This document shows, one piece after another, positions 14,884-22,462 of a DNA stretch of 22,478 nt. The translations under genes and the position numbers were made by a program. Every line of letters begins with the position of its first letter. Within the stretch, counting starts at the first letter, position 1. The stretch is from contig CALGXF010000072.1 of NCBI GenBank assembly GCA_937935995.1, forward strand, positions 1-22,478. Reading direction: 5' to 3'. The stretch comes from an uncultured Alphaproteobacteria bacterium. Its GTDB lineage: Bacteria; Pseudomonadota; Alphaproteobacteria; CAAHEQ01; UBA3637. The notes under the pieces were generated by a model. It searched no databases. It saw only the letters and a program-made list of their open reading frames with translations, and was not told the origin of the DNA.

Positions 14884-16794
14884 ATGAAGCATATAACAAA
14901 ACAACACGGTCGAACACTTTTGGAGATGCTGACGGTTTTGGCGATTATCGGGGTGTTATCAATTACGGCTTTGGTGGGATTTACGTATGCGATGAACAAA
15001 CATCGGGCGAATGAGACGATTTACGATGTGATGTTGCGTGGAACGAACGTCCCGATGGTGGATGAAAATTATGCGAATAAACCGGCCGGTCATGAATTCC
15101 GTTTTCCGGGGTTGGTCAACAACGGTCGGCAAGGGACGTATTACCCGATGACCACGAAGAAAGACAGTGGTTCATCGTATTATGTTGAAGCAACGGGTGT
15201 GACATATCGTGTGTGTGAACTCATTTTAAAAATGAATCCGACGGATATCGATCAAATTGTCGTCGGGAACACAGTCTATCAAGGGGATAGCGACATTTGC
15301 GGCAATACGGACGGATTAGCCCTTCGTTTTTGTTTCGGCAGTGATGGGATAATTTGTGACGGGACGGGGCATTCTTCCGGGTCAGGCAACGGGAGCGGTT
15401 CCGGCAGTGGCTCGGGGAGTGGTTCGGGTAGCGGTTCCAATCCGAATCCTGACCCGGATCCGGATCCCGATCCGCAACCGTGTGACTTATCCAAAGATTG
15501 CACCGGAGATTTGGTGTGTATCAACGGGTTTTGTCAAGATCCTAATCCGGATACGCCTTGTACAACAGACGGAGATTGTCCGGGCGACCAAGTCTGTGTG
15601 AATGACGAATGCGAAAAACCGGATACATGTACATCAACATCGGACTGTCCGGGAGATTTGGTTTGTACGGACGGCGAATGTAAAAATCCGCAACCCTGTA
15701 CGGATGATGACGATTGTCCGCCGTTGTTTTCATGCCTTTTGAATGTGTGCCGCGATCAAATTCCTTGTTCATCTTCATCGGATTGCCCGGACGGTTTAGC
15801 ATGCATACACGGACAATGTGATGACCCGATTCCATGTGAGGAAGAGGCCGATTGTTCCGGCGGATTAACATGTATCGCGGGACAATGTGAAGATCCGATA
15901 GCGTGTGAAACAGACGATAATTGCCCGTCAACTTTGATTTGTGAGAACGGGACGTGTGATGATCCTTTGTGTCAGCAAGACAGTGATTGTTCTGCCACTC
16001 AAACATGTTCCGACGGTCGATGTGTTCCGAAACCTTGTTTAACGGGCGCAGAATGCGGCGATGGCGGCTGTTGTCAGGAAGGCACTTGTTCCGCCGACTG
16101 TACGCCGGATGATTGCTGTGATGAGACAGGAAATTGTGACCCGAATTGTATGTGCTTAAGCTGTGGCGAAGCGTTTAATTCGTCGAAATGCATCTGTACA
16201 AACGGAGGCTGTGGCGAAGAAATGGAATGTGTGACTTCATGTACAACCGATGATAACGGATGTGTTTTAGGCTTTACATGTTCGTGTGAACTGCCGCCGG
16301 CCGGCGGGTGCGAGCTTGGGCAACATACATGCTTCGGTTCCACCGCTTCCGAACAATGGTGCTGCGATGCCGGACATAAATGCGGTGAAGCGGTTGACGA
16401 ATGTCTGTCTTGCGGCAGTTTAAGTAACATTTATTGCTTTAGCAGCATAACAGACCCGAACGATGAATTTGCGTGTACGAGTGATAAAGAAGCGGCTTGT
16501 ACAGCCTGCGGTTACGACTTTGTTGTTGAAACTGAACGATATGCGAAATATTGGGATGTTGATGACTTTGTTTATGCGTGTGGCGGTCAAAATTATTGCC
16601 AGTCTGGGTATACGTGGAAACGGAAGAATTATTACAATGAATACCTGAGTGATTTCGGATGTGTTAAAGACACGGCTGTTAAGTGCTGTGATTATATGCC
16701 GGATGGCCAATTATCCAAATGGGTTTACGAAGAATCCGGGTGTAATTCATCGACAACAGAAGACGGGTGGCAGTATTCCGTTCCGTGCGATTAA
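14884..16794 (+). CDS. Pseudopilin-headed protein with stalk and tandem four-cysteine repeats (636 aa)
   Basis: A 10-residue leader ending in Gly is followed by RTLLEM (Glu +5) and a hydrophobic helix: a prepilin peptidase-type signal. The head (to about 155) is nearly collinear with that of the 199-3183 product. Residues 160-199 form a stalk: Gly-Ser repeats, then Asn-Pro/Asp-Pro repeats, as in extended surface linkers. Residues 200-384 are eight tandem units of about 22 residues (C-x5-C-x5-7-C-x4-5-C, then acidic/Pro). The rest (about 385-636) is an irregular cysteine domain. I count about 74 Cys overall. A signal for membrane insertion plus a spacer plus a disulfide-rich array suggests a surface adhesin or tip-like protein; that is inference. 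ATG 14884 has AAGGGAG upstream. The stop overlaps the convergent regulator by four bases, with no terminator visible. No known family assigned. Confidence 0.87.
   Translation: MKHITKQHGRTLLEMLTVLAIIGVLSITALVGFTYAMNKHRANETIYDVMLRGTNVPMVDENYANKPAGHEFRFPGLVNNGRQGTYYPMTTKKDSGSSYYVEATGVTYRVCELILKMNPTDIDQIVVGNTVYQGDSDICGNTDGLALRFCFGSDGIICDGTGHSSGSGNGSGSGSGSGSGSGSGSNPNPDPDPDPDPQPCDLSKDCTGDLVCINGFCQDPNPDTPCTTDGDCPGDQVCVNDECEKPDTCTSTSDCPGDLVCTDGECKNPQPCTDDDDCPPLFSCLLNVCRDQIPCSSSSDCPDGLACIHGQCDDPIPCEEEADCSGGLTCIAGQCEDPIACETDDNCPSTLICENGTCDDPLCQQDSDCSATQTCSDGRCVPKPCLTGAECGDGGCCQEGTCSADCTPDDCCDETGNCDPNCMCLSCGEAFNSSKCICTNGGCGEEMECVTSCTTDDNGCVLGFTCSCELPPAGGCELGQHTCFGSTASEQWCCDAGHKCGEAVDECLSCGSLSNIYCFSSITDPNDEFACTSDKEAACTACGYDFVVETERYAKYWDVDDFVYACGGQNYCQSGYTWKRKNYYNEYLSDFGCVKDTAVKCCDYMPDGQLSKWVYEESGCNSSTTEDGWQYSVPCD
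15361..15480 (+). repeat. Low-complexity stalk: (Gly-Ser)n then (Asp/Asn-Pro)n
   Basis: Imperfect hexamer repeats coding Gly-Ser (about 15376-15438) run into repeats coding Asn-Pro and Asp-Pro with several GGATCC/GATCCG blocks (about 15439-15474). It lies in frame inside the pseudopilin gene, between head and cysteine repeats. In-frame length change by slippage or recombination is possible and would change stalk length. Confidence 0.8.
15481..16035 (+). repeat. Eight tandem ~22-residue four-cysteine repeats
   Basis: Unit pattern: Cys, five mostly Asp/Ser/Thr residues ending in D or N before Cys, CPGDL-like, Cys, xxGxC, then DPxP. Units begin at residues starting CDLSK, CTTDG, CTSTS, CTDDD, CSSSS, CEEEA, CETDD and CQQDS. 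The units differ at the DNA level, so this is an older amplification rather than a fresh one. Confidence 0.85.
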
Positions 16795-17408
16795 GATTTG
16801 AATTGATATCCGCCGTCTAATGTGGCGATGAGGTTTTCATCTTCATCGCCTACTTTTTGGCGCAATTTATAAATATGCGTTTCGACCGTATGTGTTTCGA
16901 CGCCGGCGCGATAGCCGAAGATTTTTTCCAATAATTCGTCTTTCGGAACAATCCGGTCTTTATTTTCATATAAATATTGAATGATTTCGGCTTCTTTTTC
17001 TGTCAATCGGATTTCCGCTCGGTTGGTTTTGGACAAAAGCGTTCGAGCCGGTCCGTCAAATTGATAACTCGGCGTTTCAAAAGAAAGAGTCAGACCTTTT
17101 TCCGCAACCGTTTTCAAGAATAAAATTTTAGACCGCAGAACATGAATGGAAACCGGTTTTTTTAAAACGGTGTAATCAGTATGTTCAAAGTCATTCGGTG
17201 TTCGGGTTATCATGACAATTAATACGCTCGGCATTAATTTTTGAATGTCATGCGCCAATGTTCCGTCTTCGTCAATGACGACGACCTTTGCCTCTGACAG
17301 CCGGTTTATCAGTTCTTCTTTTTGCGAGACAACAACCGGATTGAATGCCTTTAACAAATCCGCGTATGTGGCGGCAACGAGCTTATCGGCGGCAAAAACA
17401 AAAAGCAT
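16791..17408 (-). CDS. OmpR-type winged-helix response regulator with atypical receiver (205 aa)
   Basis: The C-terminal 75 residues are a clear OmpR/PhoB winged helix: LTEKEAEIIQYL, KDELLEKIFGY, the recognition helix VETHIYKLRQKV and the wing IATLDGGYQF. The N-terminal 100 residues resemble a receiver: VVVIDEDG (Asp46 as likely phosphoacceptor), a Thr at strand four (MITRT) and LKKP (Lys84). The acidic pair that binds Mg2+ in strand one is reduced to AADK, so phosphorylation may be weak or absent. I start at ATG 17408, preceded by GAAAGGATAAAAAG; an upstream extension to 17555 is open but lacks a ribosome site and runs into waaA. No histidine kinase is adjacent. It is divergent from waaA (80 bp gap), so control of the lipid A operon is possible but unproven. 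Confidence 0.82.
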   Translation of the reverse strand: MLFVFAADKLVAATYADLLKAFNPVVVSQKEELINRLSEAKVVVIDEDGTLAHDIQKLMPSVLIVMITRTPNDFEHTDYTVLKKPVSIHVLRSKILFLKTVAEKGLTLSFETPSYQFDGPARTLLSKTNRAEIRLTEKEAEIIQYLYENKDRIVPKDELLEKIFGYRAGVETHTVETHIYKLRQKVGDEDENLIATLDGGYQFKS

Positions 17409-17430
17409 CTTTTTATCCTTTCGAAGTTTG

Positions 17431-17459
17431 TTGCGTTTCTGCTTTAAATTATGTATGAT
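17431..17459 (+). promoter_or_regulatory. Promoter of the waaA-lpxK-lpxL operon
   Basis: TTGCGT (17431-17436), a 17 bp spacer and TATGAT (17454-17459), followed by AAAGG (17474-17478) and ATG 17489. It lies in the gap shared with the divergent regulator gene. A TATAAT at 17479-17484 has no partner -35 and sits too close to the ATG. Confidence 0.55.
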
Positions 17460-17488
17460 ATCGACATAAAAAGAAAGGTATAATTCAT

Positions 17489-18736
17489 ATGATTTTAAAA
17501 ATTTATCGGGGTGTCTCCTACCTGACCTATCCGTTTGTTCAGATTTTGCTGACAAAACGCAAGAAAAAAGGCAAAGAGGACAAACGCCGCTTTAAAGAAC
17601 GGTTGGGATTTGCAACGACGGTTCGGCCGCAAGGCAAGTTAATTTGGATACACGGCGCGAGTGTTGGGGAAAGTTTATCCGCTATGCCGCTTGTGAATCG
17701 ATTGGTGCAGGAAAAAGACGTGACGGTCATGGTGACGACCGGAACGGTGACCAGTGCGGAATTGATGGAAAAAAGGCTGCCGAAAGGGGCTTTTCACCAG
17801 TATGTGCCGGTGGATTATCCGACCTATGTAAAACGCTTTATCCGCCATTTTCATCCGGATGTCGGGCTGTTTATTGAATCGGATTTTTGGCCGAATATGT
17901 TGATTGAAGCACATGCGCAAAAAGTGCCGTTAATTTTGTTGAACGGTCGTGTATCGGATCGGTCTTTTCGGCGGTGGCAACGGGTGAAATGGTTTATCAA
18001 ACCGTTGTTGCATTTATTTGCGCTGTGTTTGGGACAGACGCAAGAAGATGCCAGACGGTTAGGTGTTTTGGGCGCGCCGAATACAGGATGTGTGGGTAAT
18101 TTGAAATTTTCCGCAACACCTATGCCGATTGATGAAGATGAGTTGGTTGCTATGCGCAATGCCATCGGTCAGCGGCCTGTTTGGGTGGCTGGCAGTACAC
18201 ATGATAATGAAGAAGAACAAGCCGGTGATGTGCATCGGTTGCTTCAAACCGTGTACCCGGATTTGTTGACGGTAATTGTGCCGCGCCACCCGAACCGAGC
18301 GGATGACATTGAAAAGAAACTGTTGCAAAAAGGCTTAACCGTCCATCGTCGGTCTCGGGGTGAAGACGTGAATGCAGATATTTATTTAGGCGATACCATC
18401 GGTGAAATGGGGTTGTTTTACCGGTTAGCGCCGATTGTATTCGTGGGTGGGTCTTTAATTCCGTTCGGCGGTCAAAATATGTTGGAACCGATGCGCGCGG
18501 GGGCTTGTACGATTGTGGGACCGTATGCTTTTAATTTCCGGGAAATCGTTGCCAAAGCCAAAGCGCAAAAAGCGTTGATTGAAGTCAAAGATGCGGCTGA
18601 TTTGGAACAAACAATCAAAGAATTAATGCAACATCATCCGAAGCGTCAGGAAATCACGCTCATGGGGCAATGTTTGGCGAACAGCGAAACAGCGGTGCTG
18701 GAACGGGTTTATAATCAATTGCGGCCTTGGATATAA
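17489..18736 (+). CDS. waaA: 3-deoxy-D-manno-octulosonic acid (Kdo) transferase
   Basis: WaaA (KdtA, family GT30) moves Kdo from CMP-Kdo to lipid IVA on the inner face of the cytoplasmic membrane. The N-terminal hydrophobic segment with basic flank (YRGVSYLTYPFVQILL, then KRKKKGK) fits its membrane attachment. WIHGASVGES (52-62) holds the conserved Glu61 that corresponds to the proposed catalytic base. PVDYP, FIESDFWPNML, VAGSTHDNEE and FGGQNMLEPMRAG are strongly conserved WaaA blocks of the acceptor and CMP-Kdo sites. The length of 415 residues is normal. lpxK follows after one base, indicating an operon for the last steps of Kdo-lipid A assembly. Confidence 0.95.
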   Translation: MILKIYRGVSYLTYPFVQILLTKRKKKGKEDKRRFKERLGFATTVRPQGKLIWIHGASVGESLSAMPLVNRLVQEKDVTVMVTTGTVTSAELMEKRLPKGAFHQYVPVDYPTYVKRFIRHFHPDVGLFIESDFWPNMLIEAHAQKVPLILLNGRVSDRSFRRWQRVKWFIKPLLHLFALCLGQTQEDARRLGVLGAPNTGCVGNLKFSATPMPIDEDELVAMRNAIGQRPVWVAGSTHDNEEEQAGDVHRLLQTVYPDLLTVIVPRHPNRADDIEKKLLQKGLTVHRRSRGEDVNADIYLGDTIGEMGLFYRLAPIVFVGGSLIPFGGQNMLEPMRAGACTIVGPYAFNFREIVAKAKAQKALIEVKDAADLEQTIKELMQHHPKRQEITLMGQCLANSETAVLERVYNQLRPWI

Positions 18737-18737
18737 A

Positions 18738-19700
18738 ATGAAAAAACCGGCTTTTTGGGATAAGAAAGGAACTGTTTGGGAACGGATATTCAAACCGCTC
18801 GGCGCGCTTTATGCTTATTCGGTGCGGCGTCGGTTTGAACGCAGCCTTCCGTATCAACCGGTTGTTCCCGTTATTTGCGTCGGAAACATAGCCGTCGGCG
18901 GTACCGGTAAAACGCCGGTCTGTTTAGCGTTGGCCGAATGGTTTCAACGACATGGATATCGGGTCGTCTTTTTAAATCACGGATATAAAAGCCGGTTGCA
19001 AAATATTGTTGTTGATATGGCACATCACACGGCTCGAGATGTCAGTGATGAAGCGTTGTTGTTGGCTGAACAAGCGCCGACTGTGGTTGATCGTAATCGA
19101 GGGCGTGGTGTCGCTACGGCCGAAAAAATGGGCGCTGATGTGATTATCATGGATGACGGATTCCAAAATCCGAGCGTGATTAAAACCATGTCTTTATTGG
19201 TTTTTGACGGTGCCAAAGGAATCGGGAACGGAGCTTGTTTGCCGGCTGGGCCTTTGCGGGAACCGCTGGCGCAAGGGTTAAAGCGGGCGGATGCCGTGGT
19301 GATGGTCGGCGCGGATCAAACCGGGTTAACGGAACAAATTCAATCGATGGTACCGCAAATGCCGGTGTTGTCCGGTGTTTTAAAGCCGGTTCAGTTGATG
19401 CAACATCCTGTTTCGCGCGCGATTGCTTTTGCCGGAATCGGCCGTCCCGAAAAGTTTTTTAATATGTTGCGGACATATGGCGTTACTTTGGAAGCAACTT
19501 ATGTCTTTGATGATCATCATGCGTATCAAGCGTCGGATTTAAAGTCCATTTTGGCATATGACGGTCCGATTTTGACAACCGGTAAAGATGCGGTTAAACT
19601 ATGGCCGGCGGCTTTGGAAAAAATCACGGTTGTTTCGGCACCGTTTGTTTTTGAAAATGAACCGATGTGGGATGCTTTTTTGAAGAAAGGAATACAATGA
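18738..19700 (+). CDS. lpxK: Tetraacyldisaccharide 4'-kinase
   Basis: LpxK phosphorylates the 4' position of disaccharide-1-phosphate to make lipid IVA. The Walker A loop is VGGTGKTP (53-60), preceded by VPVICVGN; NHGYKSR matches the family block usually written RGYG; DDGFQN (139-144) is the conserved LpxK motif; LPAGPLREP and FDDHH (near 257-261) are further hallmarks. The amphipathic N-terminus (about 15-40) is as expected for a peripheral membrane enzyme. It is 320 residues long, a usual size. It begins one base after the waaA stop and overlaps the next gene by four bases (ATGA). Confidence 0.95.
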   Translation: MKKPAFWDKKGTVWERIFKPLGALYAYSVRRRFERSLPYQPVVPVICVGNIAVGGTGKTPVCLALAEWFQRHGYRVVFLNHGYKSRLQNIVVDMAHHTARDVSDEALLLAEQAPTVVDRNRGRGVATAEKMGADVIIMDDGFQNPSVIKTMSLLVFDGAKGIGNGACLPAGPLREPLAQGLKRADAVVMVGADQTGLTEQIQSMVPQMPVLSGVLKPVQLMQHPVSRAIAFAGIGRPEKFFNMLRTYGVTLEATYVFDDHHAYQASDLKSILAYDGPILTTGKDAVKLWPAALEKITVVSAPFVFENEPMWDAFLKKGIQ

Positions 19701-20614
19701 GCAAAAGCGTCAAAGCAGGACATCATCGAACCTTTTTGCAACGGTTTGTCACAGACCCGTTAACGGCTTTTGTCGTTCTTTTGTTTTGGGGGCTGTTTAA
19801 ATTGATGCCGGTTGATGTTGCGTCGGCAACAGGCGCCGGTTTGGGAAGTGTTTTATCTTGGTTGATGCCGAGAAAAAATAAAACGGCAATGCATAATTTA
19901 CGCAAGTGTTTCCCGAAAAAAACGGACAAAGAACGGCGTCAAATCATCAAAGGGATGTGGCGTCATTTCGGCCGGATGATGGGCGAATTGCCGCATATGG
20001 AAAAGATGTATGAACGGACTCAAATTGTCGGCATGGAAAACATCCGTGCGGCCAGAGATGACGGCAAAGGCGGCTTTTTTTGTTCGGCGCATTTGGGCAA
20101 TTGGGAATTATGCGGGCTGATTACGCATAAAGAAGGCATGCCGTTACATTTGGTTTATCGGGCGGCAAATAATCCGTGGACGGAAAAGGTTTTGTATCAA
20201 AAGCGTCGATTGCCGGGTGTTCAATTGATTCCAAAAGGAACTGAAGGCGCCAAAATGATGGTTCAGTTGATTCGCAAAGGAGAACACGTCGGCATGCTGT
20301 GCGATCAAAAATTAAAAGAAGGAATTGATGTCCCGTTTTTCGGATATCCGGCTAAAACGGCACCGGCAATTGCGTCAATGGCCTTGAAAATGAATGTTCC
20401 GATTTATCCGGCGCGCGTCATTCGGCTCAACGGCGCACATTATCGGGTGGAAGTCTTGCCGGCGTTAGATATGCCCGACACAGGGGATAGAAATGCCGAT
20501 GTTTATGCGATAATGGCACACATTAATCTTTTGTTGGAAACGTGGATAACGGAACAGCCCGAACAATGGTTGTGGATTCATCACCGCTGGCCGAAAGCCG
20601 AATACAAAAATTAA
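19697..20614 (+). CDS. lpxL: Lipid A acyltransferase, LpxL/HtrB family
   Basis: This family adds secondary fatty acids to Kdo-lipid A at the inner membrane. After a short basic N-terminus there is one membrane helix (about 22-38). The catalytic HLGNWE motif (HX4E, His132-Glu137) follows CSA; RAANNPW and then CDQKLKEGIDVPFFG are the conserved downstream blocks of the lauroyl/myristoyl transferases; the end (EQWLWIHHRWPK) is typical. I start at ATG 19697, overlapping the lpxK stop as ATGA with AAAGGA upstream; an in-frame ATG at 19667 lies inside lpxK. It has 305 residues, the family norm. Whether it is LpxL- or LpxM-like in position specificity cannot be read here. Its stop overlaps the convergent RNase H gene. 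Confidence 0.9.
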   Translation: MSKSVKAGHHRTFLQRFVTDPLTAFVVLLFWGLFKLMPVDVASATGAGLGSVLSWLMPRKNKTAMHNLRKCFPKKTDKERRQIIKGMWRHFGRMMGELPHMEKMYERTQIVGMENIRAARDDGKGGFFCSAHLGNWELCGLITHKEGMPLHLVYRAANNPWTEKVLYQKRRLPGVQLIPKGTEGAKMMVQLIRKGEHVGMLCDQKLKEGIDVPFFGYPAKTAPAIASMALKMNVPIYPARVIRLNGAHYRVEVLPALDMPDTGDRNADVYAIMAHINLLLETWITEQPEQWLWIHHRWPKAEYKN

Positions 20615-21255
20615 GAACAGTTTTGTAAAGTCGGTTGTTGCGCGATTTGCGTAAAAACATCCTGAACCGAATGAAATGAACAAATTTTTGTCGGCGTTTG
20701 CGGGCGCACCGACGGGTTTTCCAAAACATAATACGGTTCGCCTTTGTGGTGTCTTTCTTTCATGTCAAAAGACATGATAACCCCTTTTTTATGCGTTAAA
20801 AACGATTCTAATTCTTTGCGTGCTTTAGCCGCCAACCGATCCGCTTCATGATTTCCTTTGGCAATGAACGGAACCGCACACCGGTAATGCCCGCAGGTTT
20901 GGTAAAATGAAATGCGATCGATGTGATTGTCGGCACCTCTGTGAAAAAGATATGTTTCAATATGCCGAAGCGCTTCTAAACTTAAATCGTCCGCCGGGTT
21001 GCTGTTTTGCAATGATTTCAAAGCCGTTTTTGAATCAACGAAAAAATGAACATCTTGTTTGGATTTAAAAAAGCCAGCTTCCGATAACAGCTGGCAACAA
21101 TACGCAATCGCCCATAATTCGGCGGAATTGTTGTTGGCGCACATCAACGCCTGAGACCCGGAATAAATGCGTTTGTAAGCGTCATTTTTAACGACAAAAC
21201 CAACGCCGCTGGTTCCGTCTGTTTGATTGGTTGAAGCATCCGTAAAAATATACAT
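20611..21255 (-). CDS. RNase H-like protein with C-terminal extension (214 aa)
   Basis: The first 150 residues are an RNase H fold with the full acidic set: Asp6 (FTDAS), Glu46 (SAEL), Asp74 (FVDSK) and Asp139 in GNHEAD with His136. RNase HI cuts RNA in RNA-DNA hybrids; some members of this wide family act on other nucleic acids. It lacks the basic-loop look of the E. coli enzyme and contains several Cys (CC at about 53-54). The tail of about 65 residues (from about 150) has no family I recognise. ATG 21255 lacks a strong ribosome site. A promoter lies at 21290-21318. Its TAA overlaps the lpxL stop by four bases, so the two genes meet tail to tail. Confidence 0.82.
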   Translation of the reverse strand: MYIFTDASTNQTDGTSGVGFVVKNDAYKRIYSGSQALMCANNNSAELWAIAYCCQLLSEAGFFKSKQDVHFFVDSKTALKSLQNSNPADDLSLEALRHIETYLFHRGADNHIDRISFYQTCGHYRCAVPFIAKGNHEADRLAAKARKELESFLTHKKGVIMSFDMKERHHKGEPYYVLENPSVRPQTPTKICSFHSVQDVFTQIAQQPTLQNCS

Positions 21256-21289
21256 GATGGTTTTCTTTTTAACGCTTAAACTTTTTTAA

Positions 21290-21318
21290 AGTGTAGCACG
21301 TGGGCAAAAGGGTGTAAA
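21290..21318 (-). promoter_or_regulatory. Promoter for the RNase H-like gene
   Basis: On the minus strand: TTTACA (21318-21313), a 17 bp spacer and TACACT (21295-21290). Transcription would start near 21283, about 28 bases before ATG 21255. Confidence 0.55.
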
Positions 21319-21369
21319 GCCTTTTTTGTGCCGAGTCGCATTTTATCGGATAACTTATTCAAAAATATA

Positions 21370-21395
21370 AAAAAGAGGCTGAACAGCCTCTTTTT
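21370..21395 (-). terminator. Bidirectional-looking terminator after the membrane-anchored protein gene
   Basis: GAGGCTG (21375-21381), an AA loop and CAGCCTC (21384-21390), flanked by five A and five T, so the hairpin works on either strand. It lies 18 bases beyond the stop at 21414-21416 of the minus-strand gene and separates it from the RNase H promoter. Confidence 0.85.
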
Positions 21396-21413
21396 CATTC
21401 AATCGATTAGCGA

Positions 21414-22376
21414 TTACGGCACTTTGGGAAAAAGTTGTTTCAATGTGGGTTTAACCAAATTTTTCATAGTCACTTTTGTGCCATATCGACGATATTCGCA
21501 TGTTTTGGCGTCTTTTCCCGTCGGCAAACATAACTGCGTAACGACGTAGTAAGATCCCGGTGCCAATCCGTCAAAAGTAAAGCTGCCGTCTTGAGCCGTT
21601 TTAACGGATTTATTAAACGGAATAACGCGTTTGTCGGCGACTTCCAGATATTCTGTTCCCACCCAACCGCGTTCATACCATTCGTTGGAATAATCCGTAA
21701 CGGGGTTGATGTAAATATCCAATCCGGCTAAACATTTTTCGCTGCCGTCTTTTAACGTAAAGCAAGCTTTGCCCTGAATTTTAGCCTTTCCGCCCGCAGC
21801 ATAAGGTGCATATTGAGCTTCGACGTATTGAGCTTTACGCGCAACCGGTTCCGGACATTTAACGGCCGGTTTCGGCGGTGCTTTCTTTACAGCTGCTTTC
21901 CCCTGAGCCGGCATCGGTTTAACGCCTTGATGATGTCTGGGCGGCACCGGTCTGGCTTGTGCGTGTTTCGGTGGTGCCGGCCGACGTGCTTGCGCTCGTG
22001 CTTCAGGCCGTTTCATTCGTTTTGCATGATGCTGTTTTTGCGCCCGAATCCGGTCTGCTTTTCTATCGGCCCGATAAGCCGGGTGCTTTTTCTGATAAGC
22101 CGGCAAGTTTTGCCGTTGAATGGTGTATCCGTAATGAGACCGTTTCGGTTCAAGAGATACATTGTATTTCAATTGAATAAACAATAAAGCAAAGAATTCC
22201 AAATATAAAAAGACGATTAAAAAGAGACAAAGCCCTTTATATGTTTTAACGGGTTTTGCCGTTTCGGCCGGTTGAACCGGTGCAGAAGTTTTCGGAGCCT
22301 CTGCCCGAGCCGCTGCCGTATTTGAAGCTGTTTTTTTAACAGGTTTCTTTTTGGATGTTGTTTTTTGAGTTGCCAT
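21414..22376 (-). CDS. Membrane-anchored protein with basic Pro/Ala linker and Cna-B-like domain (320 aa)
   Basis: The order is: a Lys/Ala/Pro-rich cytoplasmic N-terminus (1-46); one hydrophobic helix (about 48-69); a long, highly basic Arg/His/Pro/Ala linker (about 75-190); and a compact C-terminal domain (about 195-320) with four Cys. The domain contains SVKTAQDGSFTFDGLAPGSYYVV, shortened here to its core DGSFTFDGLAPGSYY, a signature seen in Cna-B/SdrD-B and carboxypeptidase-regulatory beta-sandwiches. A type II topology with the sandwich in the periplasm is inferred. The basic linker could bind peptidoglycan, LPS or nucleic acid. It has a strong ribosome site (AAAGGAGAG) before ATG 22376. 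I recognise no named protein. Its promoter is back to back with the half poly-G promoter at the right edge. Confidence 0.75.
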   Translation of the reverse strand: MATQKTTSKKKPVKKTASNTAAARAEAPKTSAPVQPAETAKPVKTYKGLCLFLIVFLYLEFFALLFIQLKYNVSLEPKRSHYGYTIQRQNLPAYQKKHPAYRADRKADRIRAQKQHHAKRMKRPEARAQARRPAPPKHAQARPVPPRHHQGVKPMPAQGKAAVKKAPPKPAVKCPEPVARKAQYVEAQYAPYAAGGKAKIQGKACFTLKDGSEKCLAGLDIYINPVTDYSNEWYERGWVGTEYLEVADKRVIPFNKSVKTAQDGSFTFDGLAPGSYYVVTQLCLPTGKDAKTCEYRRYGTKVTMKNLVKPTLKQLFPKVP

Positions 22377-22406
22377 TTTCTCTCTCCTTTTTCTTAAGCT
22401 TTTGTC

Positions 22407-22435
22407 AGTTTAGGCAATTTTATCGGATGAGTCAA
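22407..22435 (-). promoter_or_regulatory. Promoter for the membrane-anchored protein gene
   Basis: On the minus strand: TTGACT (22435-22430), a 17 bp spacer and TAAACT (22412-22407), about 30 bases before ATG 22376. It is a fixed-spacer promoter without a G tract, in contrast to the divergent signal at 22463. Confidence 0.6.
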
Positions 22436-22462
22436 GTCCGACCGTGAAGACGCATATTTTTC

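Noticed and set aside
15481..16035. Regular repeat spacing considered as a CRISPR or DNA-level satellite
   Set aside because: The periodicity is in the protein (cysteine pattern); DNA units differ and the reading frame is open throughout.
17409..17555. N-terminal extension of the response regulator to 17555
   Set aside because: The receiver starts at MLFVF (17408) with a good ribosome site; the extension is Lys/Arg-rich, unlike any receiver, and overlaps waaA on the other strand.
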